A stretch of DNA of 64,000 nt from a virus. The stretch's first letter is position 1; every line of letters starts with the position of its first letter. Below the pieces are notes generated by a model. The model worked only from the letters and a program-made list of their open reading frames with translations, did not search any database and had not been told where the DNA came from. The position numbers and the translations under genes were made by a program. This document shows positions 50,406 through 60,325 of this stretch, in pieces. Location of the stretch: the IMG/VR virus record IMGVR_UViG_3300005253_000015, positions 1-64,000 of that record. One strand, 5' to 3'.

Positions 50406-53400
50406 ATGGCTGGTAAAGGTTCAAAACAACTTGTTCGGGAACTCATTAATTTCTATAAGGTAAATAGAGGTGGATATCCATACGAGATTATTTATAAATT
50501 AATCCAACTCTATCAAGTAATAGAAGATGTATACTCCGTCTCCACTGTGATAGAACTCCAAGAAGCTATTGATAATATAGGAACTGATGCTGGTACTATT
50601 TTTATAGCTTCTGGAACTTATGATGTCACTACAACAATAGATATTGATAATTGTGGTTCACTTGTTATATATGGGCATGGAGACAATACAATTCTTAAAG
50701 CCGCTGATGGTATTACGATATTTAATATAACATGTGTTGCTTCTTGTCTAATAAAGACATTAAAATTGGATATTACTAACTATACGGGAGATACTCAAGC
50801 CGTTTTAATTAATGAAACTAATAATAATATTGTTGGTTTTGAAGATGTATCTATTCTTGGAGCAGCGGCAAATGGTATAGGCATTGAAGTTCAATCCGAT
50901 AACTGTTATATTGACCAATGTAATATACTACAAATGAAAACGGGCATTTATTTGAATGGAGCTGAGAAAACAAAAATAACTGGAACTCTCTCTGGTCTTC
51001 ATGTTAATTACGGGCTTCATTTAAATCAAGCAGATTTTAGTATTATTACTGGAAATTCTTTTACTGCTAATACTTCTTATGGTATATATATTTATAATAG
51101 TGATTATTGTATTATTTCCAATACTGGATGTACGAGTAATCTTACTGGAATGTATTCGGATATTTCAAATTATAATACAATATCATCATGTTTATCTAAT
51201 AGTAATTCGGAAAATGGTATATTTATAACTCAAGGCAATTATAATACAATATCAAGTAATACATTAAACAACAATGACTCTAATATAGCTGGTAATACTG
51301 CTGGATTATATATCACTAATAACTCTGATTTTAATACTATAACTGCTAACTCTATTAATAATAACAATAATTCTGGTGCTGGTACTGCTTACGGTATCTA
51401 TATTGCTACAGCTGATTGTGATGAGAATGTAGTTGCCTCTAATAATGCTAACGGGAATGATGTAGATTATCAAGACTCTGGAACATCCACAACTGTAATA
51501 TATTATGTTCAAAATAGTGATGAGCTTCAAGACGCAATAGACTCTATTGGTTCTAGTGCTGGGACAATATACATTAATTCTAGCTTTACTGTATCAACTA
51601 CTATTGATATTGATGGTGGTGGAAGCTATCTTATCGAAGGCGAAGGTAGTAATACAGTTTTAACTACTGGTATTGATATAAAATGTTTGAATGTAGACCT
51701 AGCTCGTCAATGTATATTACGGAACTTCAGAATTGACGCTAGTGCGTATACTGCTGCTGGTGTGGCACTGGAAATAATAGATGTTAATGAGAATAATAAT
51801 GATTTAGTTATATTAGATAATGTATCTATTACTGGAGATGGTACTAATGGATACGGAATTGAATTAAATTCTAACAATTGTAGGATTGAAAATTGTGAGA
51901 TAGATAATATAAGTATCGGTATTAATATTTTATCAACTAATAATATAATCTCTGGTAATAATGTTAATAACTGTAATACATATGGGATTCAAATAAGCTC
52001 AGCTAATACTAACAATGTAACAACAAACATCGTAGATAGCAACACAACTGGTATATATTTATCATCATCTGATTATGTTTTAGTAAGTGGGAATTCAGTA
52101 AACACTAATACTGAAAACGGTATAGAGCTCACTGGTAGTGATTATACTAATATTAGTGGGAATTCATGTATAGGGAATGATTCAAGTACAGCAAATCCTC
52201 AAGCTGGAATGTATATAAGCACAGACTCTAACAATAATAGTATTATTGGAAACACTATTATCAATAATAATAATGCTGGTGCTGGAATTGGATACGGAGT
52301 ATATATAGGAACAGCTACTTGTGATGAGAATATAGTTCGCTCTAATAATATTTCTGGAAATGATACACAGTGGGGTGATACTGGTACTAATACTCAAATA
52401 GAATATTTCTGTCTAACTGAGGGTCATATACAAGATGCTGTAGATTCTATAGCTGGTAAGGCTGGTACGATAATTATTGGAGAGGTTACCATTGCTATTA
52501 CAACTGGCATAACTGTAGATAATGCTACCGCAAAGATACGCATTATTGGGAAAGGACAACCATCTATATTACAACCAACTATTGGTATCACAGTATTTAC
52601 ATTTACAAATGCTTATGAGCTTCATTTAGAAGCCTTTTATATAGATATGGATAATTATACAGCAGATACTACAAAAGCAATATTCAATAATGGTGCTAAT
52701 TGTTTAAGACAAACTTACGAAGATATAACATTCGAGGGAACAGCTGATGGGATTGCGATATATAATTCTGGTGATTCTATTACTGTTAATAATTGTTATT
52801 TTAACAATGTATTTAATTGTATATACATTACGGGTTCTGTTGTAGCTTTTAAAATCACTGGTAACGAATTCTGGACTATTAGAGATAGTTCTGTTTATAT
52901 TGATTATGGTGAACAAGGTGTTATTGCCAATAATATAGCTGATGCTACTGGTGGTAAACCCGTTATAGATGTAATTCGAGGTAAATATATATCTATATCA
53001 AATAATCAAATCATTACGGGTGGAAGTACAGCTACTAATGGTTCATCAATACAAATAACTGGTGCTGTTGCCAGTAGTGATATTCAGATAGTAGGTAATA
53101 CCATCAGAAGTACAAATTCAAGTGGCACTACTAATAGTATGGTATACATGAGTGGTACTGTTTCTCGAATAACAATATCTTCTAATGTAATCATTTCCTA
53201 TACTAATAGTGATGATTCTTGGGGTATAATAATAGAGGATGCTACAGTTATAGATTGTACTATCACTGGGAATAGTATTTATGCTTTCGGGGGTATTAAA
53301 GTAGTAAATGCTGATAATATGGTTATCTCTGGGAACAAAATTACTGGTAATACTTCTTTAAAACAATCTGGTATATTATTAGAAGGGTCAATTGGAAATG

Positions 53401-53867
53401 CAATAACATCAAATATTATTGATGGAGTATCTGTTAACTTTGGTACGGATGTCAATGGGATATCATTAACTTCCGTATCGACTGATAATATTATTGCGAA
53501 CAATCGAATACTTGATATGGCTAATGCGGGAGCTGGAGATGGTTATGGAATAATTATAGCTGCGGGATGTAATAATAATGTTATATCTGGAAATGTAATT
53601 ACGAGTTGTGATACTAACTTGTCTGATGCGGGGACTGGAACTATATTATTTGGCGATGATACTGCCTACGGAGCTGGTTGGAACGGGGACTTAGGCACTC
53701 CGACCAAGAATGTTATATATGACCAATTTGTAGCTACTTTAGCTGCTGCTGTTGCTTTAATATCTGATACTGCTTATGCGGCAAGTTGGGATGGAGTCAC
53801 TACAATTGCTCCGAGTAAGAATGCTGTATATGATAAAATACAAGCTCTTATTGCTGTATGGGGTTAA
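50406..53867 (+). CDS. Giant beta-helix fibre protein
   Basis: 1153 residues. At least three tandem modules of about 320 residues, each starting with a Q-D/E-A-I/V-D-S/N-I-G-x-x-A-G-T-I motif (near 45, 375 and 680) and ending in a NosD-like ladder (GIYI...GNxxNNNNxxGAGxxYGxYI). The last part repeats DTAYGAGWNGDLGTPTKN, and the very C-terminus (TAYAASW to AVWG, 32 residues) is nearly the same as that of the 61514 gene. Likely receptor-binding or glycan-active adhesin. Confidence 0.75.
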   Translation: MAGKGSKQLVRELINFYKVNRGGYPYEIIYKLIQLYQVIEDVYSVSTVIELQEAIDNIGTDAGTIFIASGTYDVTTTIDIDNCGSLVIYGHGDNTILKAADGITIFNITCVASCLIKTLKLDITNYTGDTQAVLINETNNNIVGFEDVSILGAAANGIGIEVQSDNCYIDQCNILQMKTGIYLNGAEKTKITGTLSGLHVNYGLHLNQADFSIITGNSFTANTSYGIYIYNSDYCIISNTGCTSNLTGMYSDISNYNTISSCLSNSNSENGIFITQGNYNTISSNTLNNNDSNIAGNTAGLYITNNSDFNTITANSINNNNNSGAGTAYGIYIATADCDENVVASNNANGNDVDYQDSGTSTTVIYYVQNSDELQDAIDSIGSSAGTIYINSSFTVSTTIDIDGGGSYLIEGEGSNTVLTTGIDIKCLNVDLARQCILRNFRIDASAYTAAGVALEIIDVNENNNDLVILDNVSITGDGTNGYGIELNSNNCRIENCEIDNISIGINILSTNNIISGNNVNNCNTYGIQISSANTNNVTTNIVDSNTTGIYLSSSDYVLVSGNSVNTNTENGIELTGSDYTNISGNSCIGNDSSTANPQAGMYISTDSNNNSIIGNTIINNNNAGAGIGYGVYIGTATCDENIVRSNNISGNDTQWGDTGTNTQIEYFCLTEGHIQDAVDSIAGKAGTIIIGEVTIAITTGITVDNATAKIRIIGKGQPSILQPTIGITVFTFTNAYELHLEAFYIDMDNYTADTTKAIFNNGANCLRQTYEDITFEGTADGIAIYNSGDSITVNNCYFNNVFNCIYITGSVVAFKITGNEFWTIRDSSVYIDYGEQGVIANNIADATGGKPVIDVIRGKYISISNNQIITGGSTATNGSSIQITGAVASSDIQIVGNTIRSTNSSGTTNSMVYMSGTVSRITISSNVIISYTNSDDSWGIIIEDATVIDCTITGNSIYAFGGIKVVNADNMVISGNKITGNTSLKQSGILLEGSIGNAITSNIIDGVSVNFGTDVNGISLTSVSTDNIIANNRILDMANAGAGDGYGIIIAAGCNNNVISGNVITSCDTNLSDAGTGTILFGDDTAYGAGWNGDLGTPTKNVIYDQFVATLAAAVALISDTAYAASWDGVTTIAPSKNAVYDKIQALIAVWG
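53768..53867 (+). repeat. Inverted copy of a 99-bp C-terminal module (left arm)
   Basis: Encodes the last 32 residues of the giant fibre protein. About 89 of 99 bases match the reverse-complement segment at 61514-61612, and the final 41 bases are identical. The two arms flank the radical SAM operon. Confidence 0.8.
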
Positions 53868-53924
53868 GAGTTATATTTATTAATTTAATATCTATTTTAT
53901 AATATATAAAACTAGGTTGAAAAT

Positions 53925-54845
53925 ATGAAGAAAATAGAGTTTAAAAGACAGTTTTTTATAAAAGATTTATTCATACCTGAAAGAGTTATTAATTGTTTTA
54001 ATTGTATTGAATTTGAATCTTATCAAATATTTAGTTATTGTATTGAGAATGATTTGTTTATAATCCCAGAGAATGGGTTTATATTTATACCAATAAAGAG
54101 TATATCTGATTATAAAAGTATGGTTAAGATATTTAACGAAACTAATATATGTAATAATAGCTATTTATATTTAATAATAGAAGAACAATCCCTTCTTGAT
54201 GCGGTACTTTCCACTATTGTAGATAAAAGGTTTAGTATTTTAATCACTAAAGATTTAAAAATAGATTTTGTTAAGTACTGGAATAATACAATTGGAAAAG
54301 AATGGATTTCTAAAAACAGAATCATTAAAAAGATAAAAATAGACTATCCTAATTATGATAGACAAATTAATGAAATGATTAGTATATTCAATGAGGAATT
54401 TATAAGATTTTTCTTATTAGATTTTGATTATGTATCATTTGAAAAGATAAAAATAGAAGAGATACACAAACTAAAATTCTGGATACGTAATTTTATTGGC
54501 TGGACAAAATTAAAAGATGTTGATTCAATAGAAATCATATCAACTCCATTTGTTAGAAAGATTTTTGTTTCTGATGAGTTGGTCTTATATATGGATAATA
54601 AGAAAAAAGACATATGGTCATTTGATTTAATGTTATATTTAAAAGACGATGGAGAAAGTATGCCAATGAGAGAGCTCAATCTTCTTAGGAAATATATTGA
54701 CTTTGTACCAAATGCTATGTACACAGAATCTAAAATAACAAATTGGTTTTTAATGGATTATGCTCAATGTAAAGAAATTCAGGGAAGTTTAAATGAAATA
54801 CCATTAATGATGGGATTAATAAATAGGTGGTTATATGATTTTTAA
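53925..54845 (+). CDS. Hypothetical protein upstream of radical SAM
   Basis: 306 residues, soluble, rich in Ile, Phe, Asp and Lys; no Cys cluster or known motif. It overlaps the radical SAM start by 11 bases, so it belongs to the same operon; it could be a leader-recognition or partner protein for the modifying enzyme. I cannot show a RiPP recognition element by eye. Confidence 0.55.
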   Translation: MKKIEFKRQFFIKDLFIPERVINCFNCIEFESYQIFSYCIENDLFIIPENGFIFIPIKSISDYKSMVKIFNETNICNNSYLYLIIEEQSLLDAVLSTIVDKRFSILITKDLKIDFVKYWNNTIGKEWISKNRIIKKIKIDYPNYDRQINEMISIFNEEFIRFFLLDFDYVSFEKIKIEEIHKLKFWIRNFIGWTKLKDVDSIEIISTPFVRKIFVSDELVLYMDNKKKDIWSFDLMLYLKDDGESMPMRELNLLRKYIDFVPNAMYTESKITNWFLMDYAQCKEIQGSLNEIPLMMGLINRWLYDF

Positions 54846-56010
54846 TGTTGTGTGTCCAGATATTTTGATTTCAACAAATTGTAATATGAGATGTAAGTAT
54901 TGTTTTGAGAAGGATAAAATTAACGAGGTTATGGATGAAGAAAGAATATTAGAATATTATTCACATAATCCCTGTACAGGAACATTTCCTATTGGTGGTG
55001 AACCTTTTCTAAATTTAGATTTACTCTTCAAAATAATGGATACAGTAGAAAATAATAAAATTATACAAGAGAAAAGAAAAAAAACGTTATTACAGAATTT
55101 AAAATGTGTTATTACTAATGGAACTTTAATTAAACAAAACATACAGAAGATTAAGGATTATGGATTAATATTACAGATAAGTTTCGATGGTTCTAAAAAA
55201 GTTCATGATACTTATAGGGTTTTTCCTAATGGAAAGGGAACGTATGATAAAATCATTGAAGGATTAGAACTTTGCGTAAAAGAAGGAATTGAATGGTCTA
55301 TTCATGGTGTTGTAGCTAAAGATACTATTAAATATTTCTATGATACGTTTGTATGGTTTTTTGAGATATATAAAAAATACAAAGAATTAGATATAGCAAT
55401 AGATTTTATGAAGAATAACGTATTTCAAGTAATATTCGAACAAGATTATTCTGATAAAGATGTTGATGAACTAGTCAGACAGTTTCATAAAATTGCTGAA
55501 TGGATTTATTCAAGAGATTATATGACTATTAAACAAAAAGACCAATTATTTCATAACTTCTTAGAAAGACGTGGTGGTGTTTGTTCAGCTGGAACAACAT
55601 TAATAGCTTTTGATAATAATTTAGATATGTTTCCATGTCATAGACTTGCTGTTGTACCAGAGAAAGAAAATTATTACCTAGGAAATGCTATGGATATTAA
55701 GACTATTAAAAATTTCAAACAATATAACTCTTACTATAATATTGGGAGAGGTTATAAATACATGTATTCAGCTATACAACATAACCACGATTACAAAGAC
55801 AAGGAGAGTTTGAGATGGTTTATGTGGTGTCCTGCTACAAATTTACAAACATCTGAAAATGTTTATTATCAGAATGCTAAATATAATGTGATGTTTGTTG
55901 AAGTAAATAGAATGGTTAGAGCACTTAAGAAAATATATTATCAAAATAGTGATTTAATAAAAGAAAAGGATAATGCCAATAAGCTCAGGAAGCCCGATAC
56001 TAGCAAGTGA
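54835..56010 (+). CDS. Radical SAM/SPASM-like enzyme
   Basis: 391 residues. Cys16-x3-Cys20-x2-Cys23 (CNMRCKYC) binds the [4Fe-4S] SAM cluster; GGEPF at 54-58 is the SAM methionine loop; QISFDG is the typical beta-4 segment. The C-terminal CSAGTTLIAFDNNLDMFPCHR and later WCP fit a SPASM or twitch auxiliary-cluster domain, as in peptide-modifying enzymes and anaerobic sulfatase-maturating enzymes. Start overlaps the upstream gene by 11 bases and its end overlaps the Cys-repeat gene by 38. Substrate inferred from that coupling: the Cys-repeat protein. Confidence 0.8.
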   Translation: MIFNVVCPDILISTNCNMRCKYCFEKDKINEVMDEERILEYYSHNPCTGTFPIGGEPFLNLDLLFKIMDTVENNKIIQEKRKKTLLQNLKCVITNGTLIKQNIQKIKDYGLILQISFDGSKKVHDTYRVFPNGKGTYDKIIEGLELCVKEGIEWSIHGVVAKDTIKYFYDTFVWFFEIYKKYKELDIAIDFMKNNVFQVIFEQDYSDKDVDELVRQFHKIAEWIYSRDYMTIKQKDQLFHNFLERRGGVCSAGTTLIAFDNNLDMFPCHRLAVVPEKENYYLGNAMDIKTIKNFKQYNSYYNIGRGYKYMYSAIQHNHDYKDKESLRWFMWCPATNLQTSENVYYQNAKYNVMFVEVNRMVRALKKIYYQNSDLIKEKDNANKLRKPDTSK

Positions 56011-56749
56011 TGTAAATGCTATTATCGCTAAGATAAATTCAGAGGAAAATAATAGAACTGGGTTAGGTCTGTCTGATTTACCAGATATGATTGTTAGTAA
56101 TCCTTGTTTGGCTTCAGACCACGATTCTTGGAGAACTCGTAATGATGCTATTAATGCTTTTCATTGTTATTGTGAAGCAGATGGAGGGCGTGATGCTGGT
56201 GATACTACTAAGACAGGTACAACATTAGGTCTAACTGCTCCTAATGTTACTTCTGGTAATTCAATGTTAGCTTCTCAACTTACAACTTTAGAAACAGATA
56301 TAGATAATTTAGTAGCTCAATGTGATTGTGATACTTATGTTTGTAGTTGTGTAGGTAATTGTACTACTGTTTGTACTTGTAATACAAATGTATGTACTTG
56401 TGTAGGTAATTGTACTAGTGTCTGTTCTTGTAATACTAATGTTTGTACTTGTGTTTCCCAATGTGGTTGTAATACTAATGTATGTACTTGTGTAAGTCAA
56501 GGGTGTGCCTGTAATACTATTAGAACACCTGAATGTCTTGATTGGACATTCATATGTGGTTGCCAAAGTCAGGGGTGTAGTTGTAATCAATTATGTACTT
56601 GCGTAAATCAAGGCTGTGGTTGTAATCAATTGTGTACATGTGTAAGCAATGTGATTGCACAGTGTACTTGTAATCAATTGTGTACATGTGTAAGTAATGT
56701 GATTGCACAGTGTACTTGTAATAAAGTCTGTGGGTGTGAATATAACTAA
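55973..56749 (+). CDS. Cys-repeat fibre-like protein, candidate rSAM substrate
   Basis: 258 residues with 42 Cys. The N-terminus (PISSGSPILASDVNAIIAKIN) has the I-x-A-S-D-x-N pattern I know from phage tail/virion proteins. From about residue 100 the chain is repeats of VCTC-V-GNC-T-VCTCN-TN type, and from about 195 of NQLCTCVSN-VIAQCTC (48-bp DNA repeats near 56624-56720). There is no signal peptide. The dense CxC pattern and its overlap with the radical SAM gene suggest thioether or other Cys cross-links, or metal binding. Confidence 0.75.
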   Translation: MPISSGSPILASDVNAIIAKINSEENNRTGLGLSDLPDMIVSNPCLASDHDSWRTRNDAINAFHCYCEADGGRDAGDTTKTGTTLGLTAPNVTSGNSMLASQLTTLETDIDNLVAQCDCDTYVCSCVGNCTTVCTCNTNVCTCVGNCTSVCSCNTNVCTCVSQCGCNTNVCTCVSQGCACNTIRTPECLDWTFICGCQSQGCSCNQLCTCVNQGCGCNQLCTCVSNVIAQCTCNQLCTCVSNVIAQCTCNKVCGCEYN

Positions 56750-57165
56750 TGGTAGATAAAGAAACTTATTGGAAGAAAGTTAATTTTATAGTAGATACTT
56801 CCATCTTTATTAGAAACGGAGCTTGTAATCGTTGTGGTAAATGTTGTTATGCGTATGATGAAGAACATCCCCCAGAAGAGGGAATAAAAGTTCCATGTAC
56901 TAAATTAAGTTATGATGGTGCTTTAGCAATATGTGGAATTCAAGAAAATAAATATCAAATCTGTAAAGATAATCCGATTTATCCTACACCATGTATGGTT
57001 TCAGAAGCTGTTGATACTTGTGGATATTCTTGGGTAGTTGATAATAGTTTAACAAAAACAAAAGCATTGGATAAGTTTAATATTATATGTGATGTTTGTC
57101 ATAGAAAAGAACCATGTACTTATTACGATAAAATAGTTAATGAAATAAATGAGGTGTGTAAATAA
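56749..57165 (+). CDS. YkgJ-like Cys-cluster protein, copy 2
   Basis: 138 residues. Cys26-x2-Cys29-x2-Cys32-Cys33 (CNRCGKCC) then VPC, AIC and further Cys to the end (CDVCHRKEPC). This is the UPF0153/YkgJ pattern. Its ATG overlaps the last base of the Cys-repeat gene stop (TAATG), so all four genes 53925-57165 are translationally linked. It may supply or use a metal cluster in the modification. Confidence 0.65.
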   Translation: MVDKETYWKKVNFIVDTSIFIRNGACNRCGKCCYAYDEEHPPEEGIKVPCTKLSYDGALAICGIQENKYQICKDNPIYPTPCMVSEAVDTCGYSWVVDNSLTKTKALDKFNIICDVCHRKEPCTYYDKIVNEINEVCK

Positions 57166-57233
57166 TAATTCTAAAAAATGCGTCTATAATAACTTTTAAC
57201 GATTCTACTGTTGAAGTAGAGGATACTGATATT

Positions 57234-57536
57234 ATGGTGAATTCTGATATTCATATGTATTATTATCATATAAGACCCCCTAATTTTGACTTTACATCTA
57301 AGTCTATACATTTTATAGTTAAGTTTATGAAGAATATTATGGATTTTATACATGGTATTGAATCAGGTTATAGGCTTTGTTGTATTATATCATACCTACG
57401 AGGAAAGGCTAAGTTCATAAGACCAACACACCAGTATTTTTGTTATAAATGCCAAGACAAAATTAAAAAAGGTATTTATAGACATCGTAAGAGACTACTT
57501 AAAATTAGAAAAGAATGGAAAGGTCTAGGTAACTAG
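57234..57536 (+). CDS. Hypothetical protein, start uncertain
   Basis: 100 residues from ATG 57234, but the frame is open back to about 57162 with good coding content (SIITFNDSTVEVEDTDI), so the true start may be a non-ATG codon nearer to the YkgJ stop. CxxC near the middle (CYKC). Basic, Lys-rich end. Last gene of the rSAM operon. Confidence 0.5.
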   Translation: MVNSDIHMYYYHIRPPNFDFTSKSIHFIVKFMKNIMDFIHGIESGYRLCCIISYLRGKAKFIRPTHQYFCYKCQDKIKKGIYRHRKRLLKIRKEWKGLGN

Positions 57537-57550
57537 TACTTTTTTGTACT
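57535..57550 (+). terminator. Hairpin with T-run after rSAM operon
   Basis: AGTAC TTTTTT GTACT, a short stem with a T6 loop directly at the stop region, followed by AT-rich DNA to 57728 with a T8 run near 57632. Likely transcription end of the operon. Confidence 0.45.
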
Positions 57551-57728
57551 ACATGCTTATATGTCTATAAAACAATAGTTATTTAATTCTCTAATATCAC
57601 AAAATCGGAGAGAAGAGTGTAGAAATGCCCTTTTTTTTGAAGTTATGTGTATTTAGAGACTAATCTAAATAAAAATTCAATAAAAAAACAACTATTAAAA
57701 ATTAAATATAAAATTAGAGGAATACAAA

Positions 57729-58256
57729 ATGATAATTTTTATAGATGGCGAGAGAAAATTTAAATTTATGAAAGGTTACAATATTAAACTCGGGGCTAAG
57801 ATGTTTAAGATTATGGGAATCGAAGAGTTGCGATGGAAAGAGGCTATTGGTTCTGTAGCAACTGGAATTGCAACAACTAAAGACTGGGATACATATATGA
57901 AACCACTTGATAACTATATATATTTTGTTGAGTATATGGGAATAGACGGGTTCTGTGGGTTCGCATTACAATTTCCTAAAGGAATTGTTCATGGAGCTCC
58001 AAGAGGGCAAACTGAATATGTATATAAAGATGAGGCTGGAAAGCTAAATCCTATGTTCTATCCGTTTCTAATTTCCTCACCCGACTATCCAACATGGGCT
58101 GTATTTAATGCTGCTGCTATCGCTAATAACTCTGATGCTTACTTCTTTGGGGAAAGATGGAGAGTTAAAATACTTAGTGGTACTGAGATTCAAGAAATAG
58201 GCTCTAATTTTACCGAAATGACTGACTATGCCAATAGTGGTATAGGTCAAGGATAA
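57729..58256 (+). CDS. Virion-like beta protein
   Basis: 175 residues, beta-rich (YIYFVEYMGIDGFCGFALQF, YFFGERWRVKILSGTEI). ATATAAAATTAG upstream as TATA. Opens a new operon of structural-type genes to 60325. No family recognised. Confidence 0.55.
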   Translation: MIIFIDGERKFKFMKGYNIKLGAKMFKIMGIEELRWKEAIGSVATGIATTKDWDTYMKPLDNYIYFVEYMGIDGFCGFALQFPKGIVHGAPRGQTEYVYKDEAGKLNPMFYPFLISSPDYPTWAVFNAAAIANNSDAYFFGERWRVKILSGTEIQEIGSNFTEMTDYANSGIGQG

Positions 58257-58267
58257 GGTGATTAAAG

Positions 58268-58750
58268 ATGACACGAAAAGTTAGAAATCTGACTCAAGTT
58301 ATCCAGATGGCGGAAGACGCAGACGGTAAAATTAAATTTGGTGGTCAATTTCCTATGGATATAAGTGCTAGGGTTGCTGCGTGGACTGAAGCTGAAGGGC
58401 TCGAAGTTGTAGGAGATGGTGTTGCTAATGGTACTACGGTAGTTTCCTTATCTATAGCTACCCTTACTAAGTTTGCTTGTATGAGCATTTCAGGCAGCAC
58501 TAATATATCAGCTGTTATAGCTATTGCATCTGGTACTTTAGCTTCACACACAGATATATATCATATTGATTTACAAAATGCTGGTGGATTTGTAGCTGTG
58601 ACTGAAAATACTCCGATATTTGTATATAATAATTCCACTGCTGCTGCTGTGACTCTTTTGATGTTAGTTCCACAAACAGCAATGGGAGCGGCTACTAACA
58701 ATGATGCTAATCATTACTTTAATGGTTATATGGGAGGAATACTGATTTAA
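58268..58750 (+). CDS. Virion-like Ala/Thr-rich protein
   Basis: 160 residues, low-charge beta protein with Ala/Thr/Gly-rich strands (SISGSTNISAVIAIASGTLA), as in capsid and tail-tube proteins. GGTGATT upstream. Candidate structural protein. Confidence 0.55.
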   Translation: MTRKVRNLTQVIQMAEDADGKIKFGGQFPMDISARVAAWTEAEGLEVVGDGVANGTTVVSLSIATLTKFACMSISGSTNISAVIAIASGTLASHTDIYHIDLQNAGGFVAVTENTPIFVYNNSTAAAVTLLMLVPQTAMGAATNNDANHYFNGYMGGILI

Positions 58751-58751
58751 A

Positions 58752-59030
58752 ATGTCTCAAAACGAAGCTGATAAGGATAAACCTACTATTATTAATAGTC
58801 AACCTCGGCAAGTTAAAGAAAACCCTTTGGTAGCTATAGGGAAAGTTATTAATAATCATGCCCTGTCTATCAATGAAATAAAGAATGCTTTTGGTCTTAG
58901 CCAAATTGATATTAAGGCTAATAAAGCTACTGCTGAGATATTTGATAAACGGTTTACCCTTTTCGAGAGACAACTTGACAATTTAGATAAGGAACTCTCT
59001 CGATTAAGAAAACAAATTAACGAAGAATAA
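58752..59030 (+). CDS. Coiled-coil protein
   Basis: 92 residues; C-terminal coiled coil (FERQLDNLDKELSRLRKQINEE). Starts two bases after the previous stop. Possibly an assembly factor or fibre stalk. Confidence 0.55.
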   Translation: MSQNEADKDKPTIINSQPRQVKENPLVAIGKVINNHALSINEIKNAFGLSQIDIKANKATAEIFDKRFTLFERQLDNLDKELSRLRKQINEE

Positions 59031-59044
59031 AAGGTGAAATAAAC

Positions 59045-60325
59045 ATGGCTATAATTCAAAGAAGTGGGGCTTCAAGAATAGACCCAGACACTATTAGATT
59101 TGTTGATAGACTAGACACAGACTTATCTCATTATTTTGAGATTAATGTTGACGATACTAATAATTTGATTGATTTTCTTGCCAAGATAGGCGATTTTAGG
59201 TTTAAGGATGCTGATGATTCAGATAACTCTGATACCTTTCAGATAGTAGCTGATGATGCTGGTGGCTCAGTAATACAGAAAACATCAATGATAACTGATG
59301 GAACAGTATACGATATAATAGCGACTGGTACTATTACTGGTGCTGTTGCTACTGTTGATATTGATTATATATCAATAGATTTAGATTCTTTAGTTCTTAA
59401 TGATGCTGCTACAAGTGCTCTAACTATTGTTGGTCAGAGGATTGATTTTAATGGAGCTACTTTAACTGCTATAACATTATCTACTGTATATGGTCTATAT
59501 ATTGATATGCCTACTGGTTTAGGTGTAGCATCGAAGACTATGGAAGGAGCATATATTATAGATGGTGAAGGACATATAGCTCATTTATGTAATGGTTCTA
59601 TGGCTGTTTCTGCTATGGGTATAAACGAAGAAAAATATTATAAATGCGAAGATTTTGACGAAGAGGCTGCTGCTGTCACCCTAGAAGCTGGGTTAAGAAC
59701 TGATGAATGGGCTCCTGGTGGTCTTAATGATACTGCTGCTGATGTAACTTATATTCAAGACCAAGGCGGAGTTATTCAATTAAAGTCACGAGCAGCAGAT
59801 AATGACAGTACAGAGATTACTTGGTTAAGCACTGCTGTTAATATCGCATCTAATCCGATTTTAGAATTTCGAGTGAATGTTGATGCTATAACAGCTTCTC
59901 TTACTGGATTCTTTGTGGGAATAACTGAAACGGCAAATATTCAAAATATAAATGATATTGTTGGTGCTGTTGATGATTTCTATGTCGTTGGTATGAACAG
60001 CGATTTGGGTACTCCAGCAAATCTCAGAGCCTTTTCTGAGGATAATAATGGTGGATTAGTTACTGATAATTTAGGTGTTGCTATTGCAGCTACTTGGTGT
60101 ACCATAAGAATGGACTTTACTGATACTGAACAGCCTAGAGTATGGATTAATACCACTGGTGGAGCAATTGACTCAAGTCATGAAATTGCTGCGGCAACTA
60201 TTACTGGTACTGTACAAGACTCTATATATGTATTTCCAGTTATATTTGTTCAATGCTTAGATGTCACCCCAACTCAACGAACTTTACTAGTGGACTATTG
60301 CAAAATCTGGCAAGATAGAAGTTAA
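59045..60325 (+). CDS. Tail-fibre-like protein with lectin-like C-terminus
   Basis: 426 residues. N-terminal half of short beta repeats with Asp/Ala/Thr; from about 210 a jelly-roll/LamG-like domain (NPILEFRVNVDAI, GFFVGITETANIQ, WCTIRMDFTD, PRVWINTTGG, VDYCKIW). A carbohydrate-binding adhesin is plausible. GGTGAAAT before the start. Confidence 0.65.
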   Translation: MAIIQRSGASRIDPDTIRFVDRLDTDLSHYFEINVDDTNNLIDFLAKIGDFRFKDADDSDNSDTFQIVADDAGGSVIQKTSMITDGTVYDIIATGTITGAVATVDIDYISIDLDSLVLNDAATSALTIVGQRIDFNGATLTAITLSTVYGLYIDMPTGLGVASKTMEGAYIIDGEGHIAHLCNGSMAVSAMGINEEKYYKCEDFDEEAAAVTLEAGLRTDEWAPGGLNDTAADVTYIQDQGGVIQLKSRAADNDSTEITWLSTAVNIASNPILEFRVNVDAITASLTGFFVGITETANIQNINDIVGAVDDFYVVGMNSDLGTPANLRAFSEDNNGGLVTDNLGVAIAATWCTIRMDFTDTEQPRVWINTTGGAIDSSHEIAAATITGTVQDSIYVFPVIFVQCLDVTPTQRTLLVDYCKIWQDRS

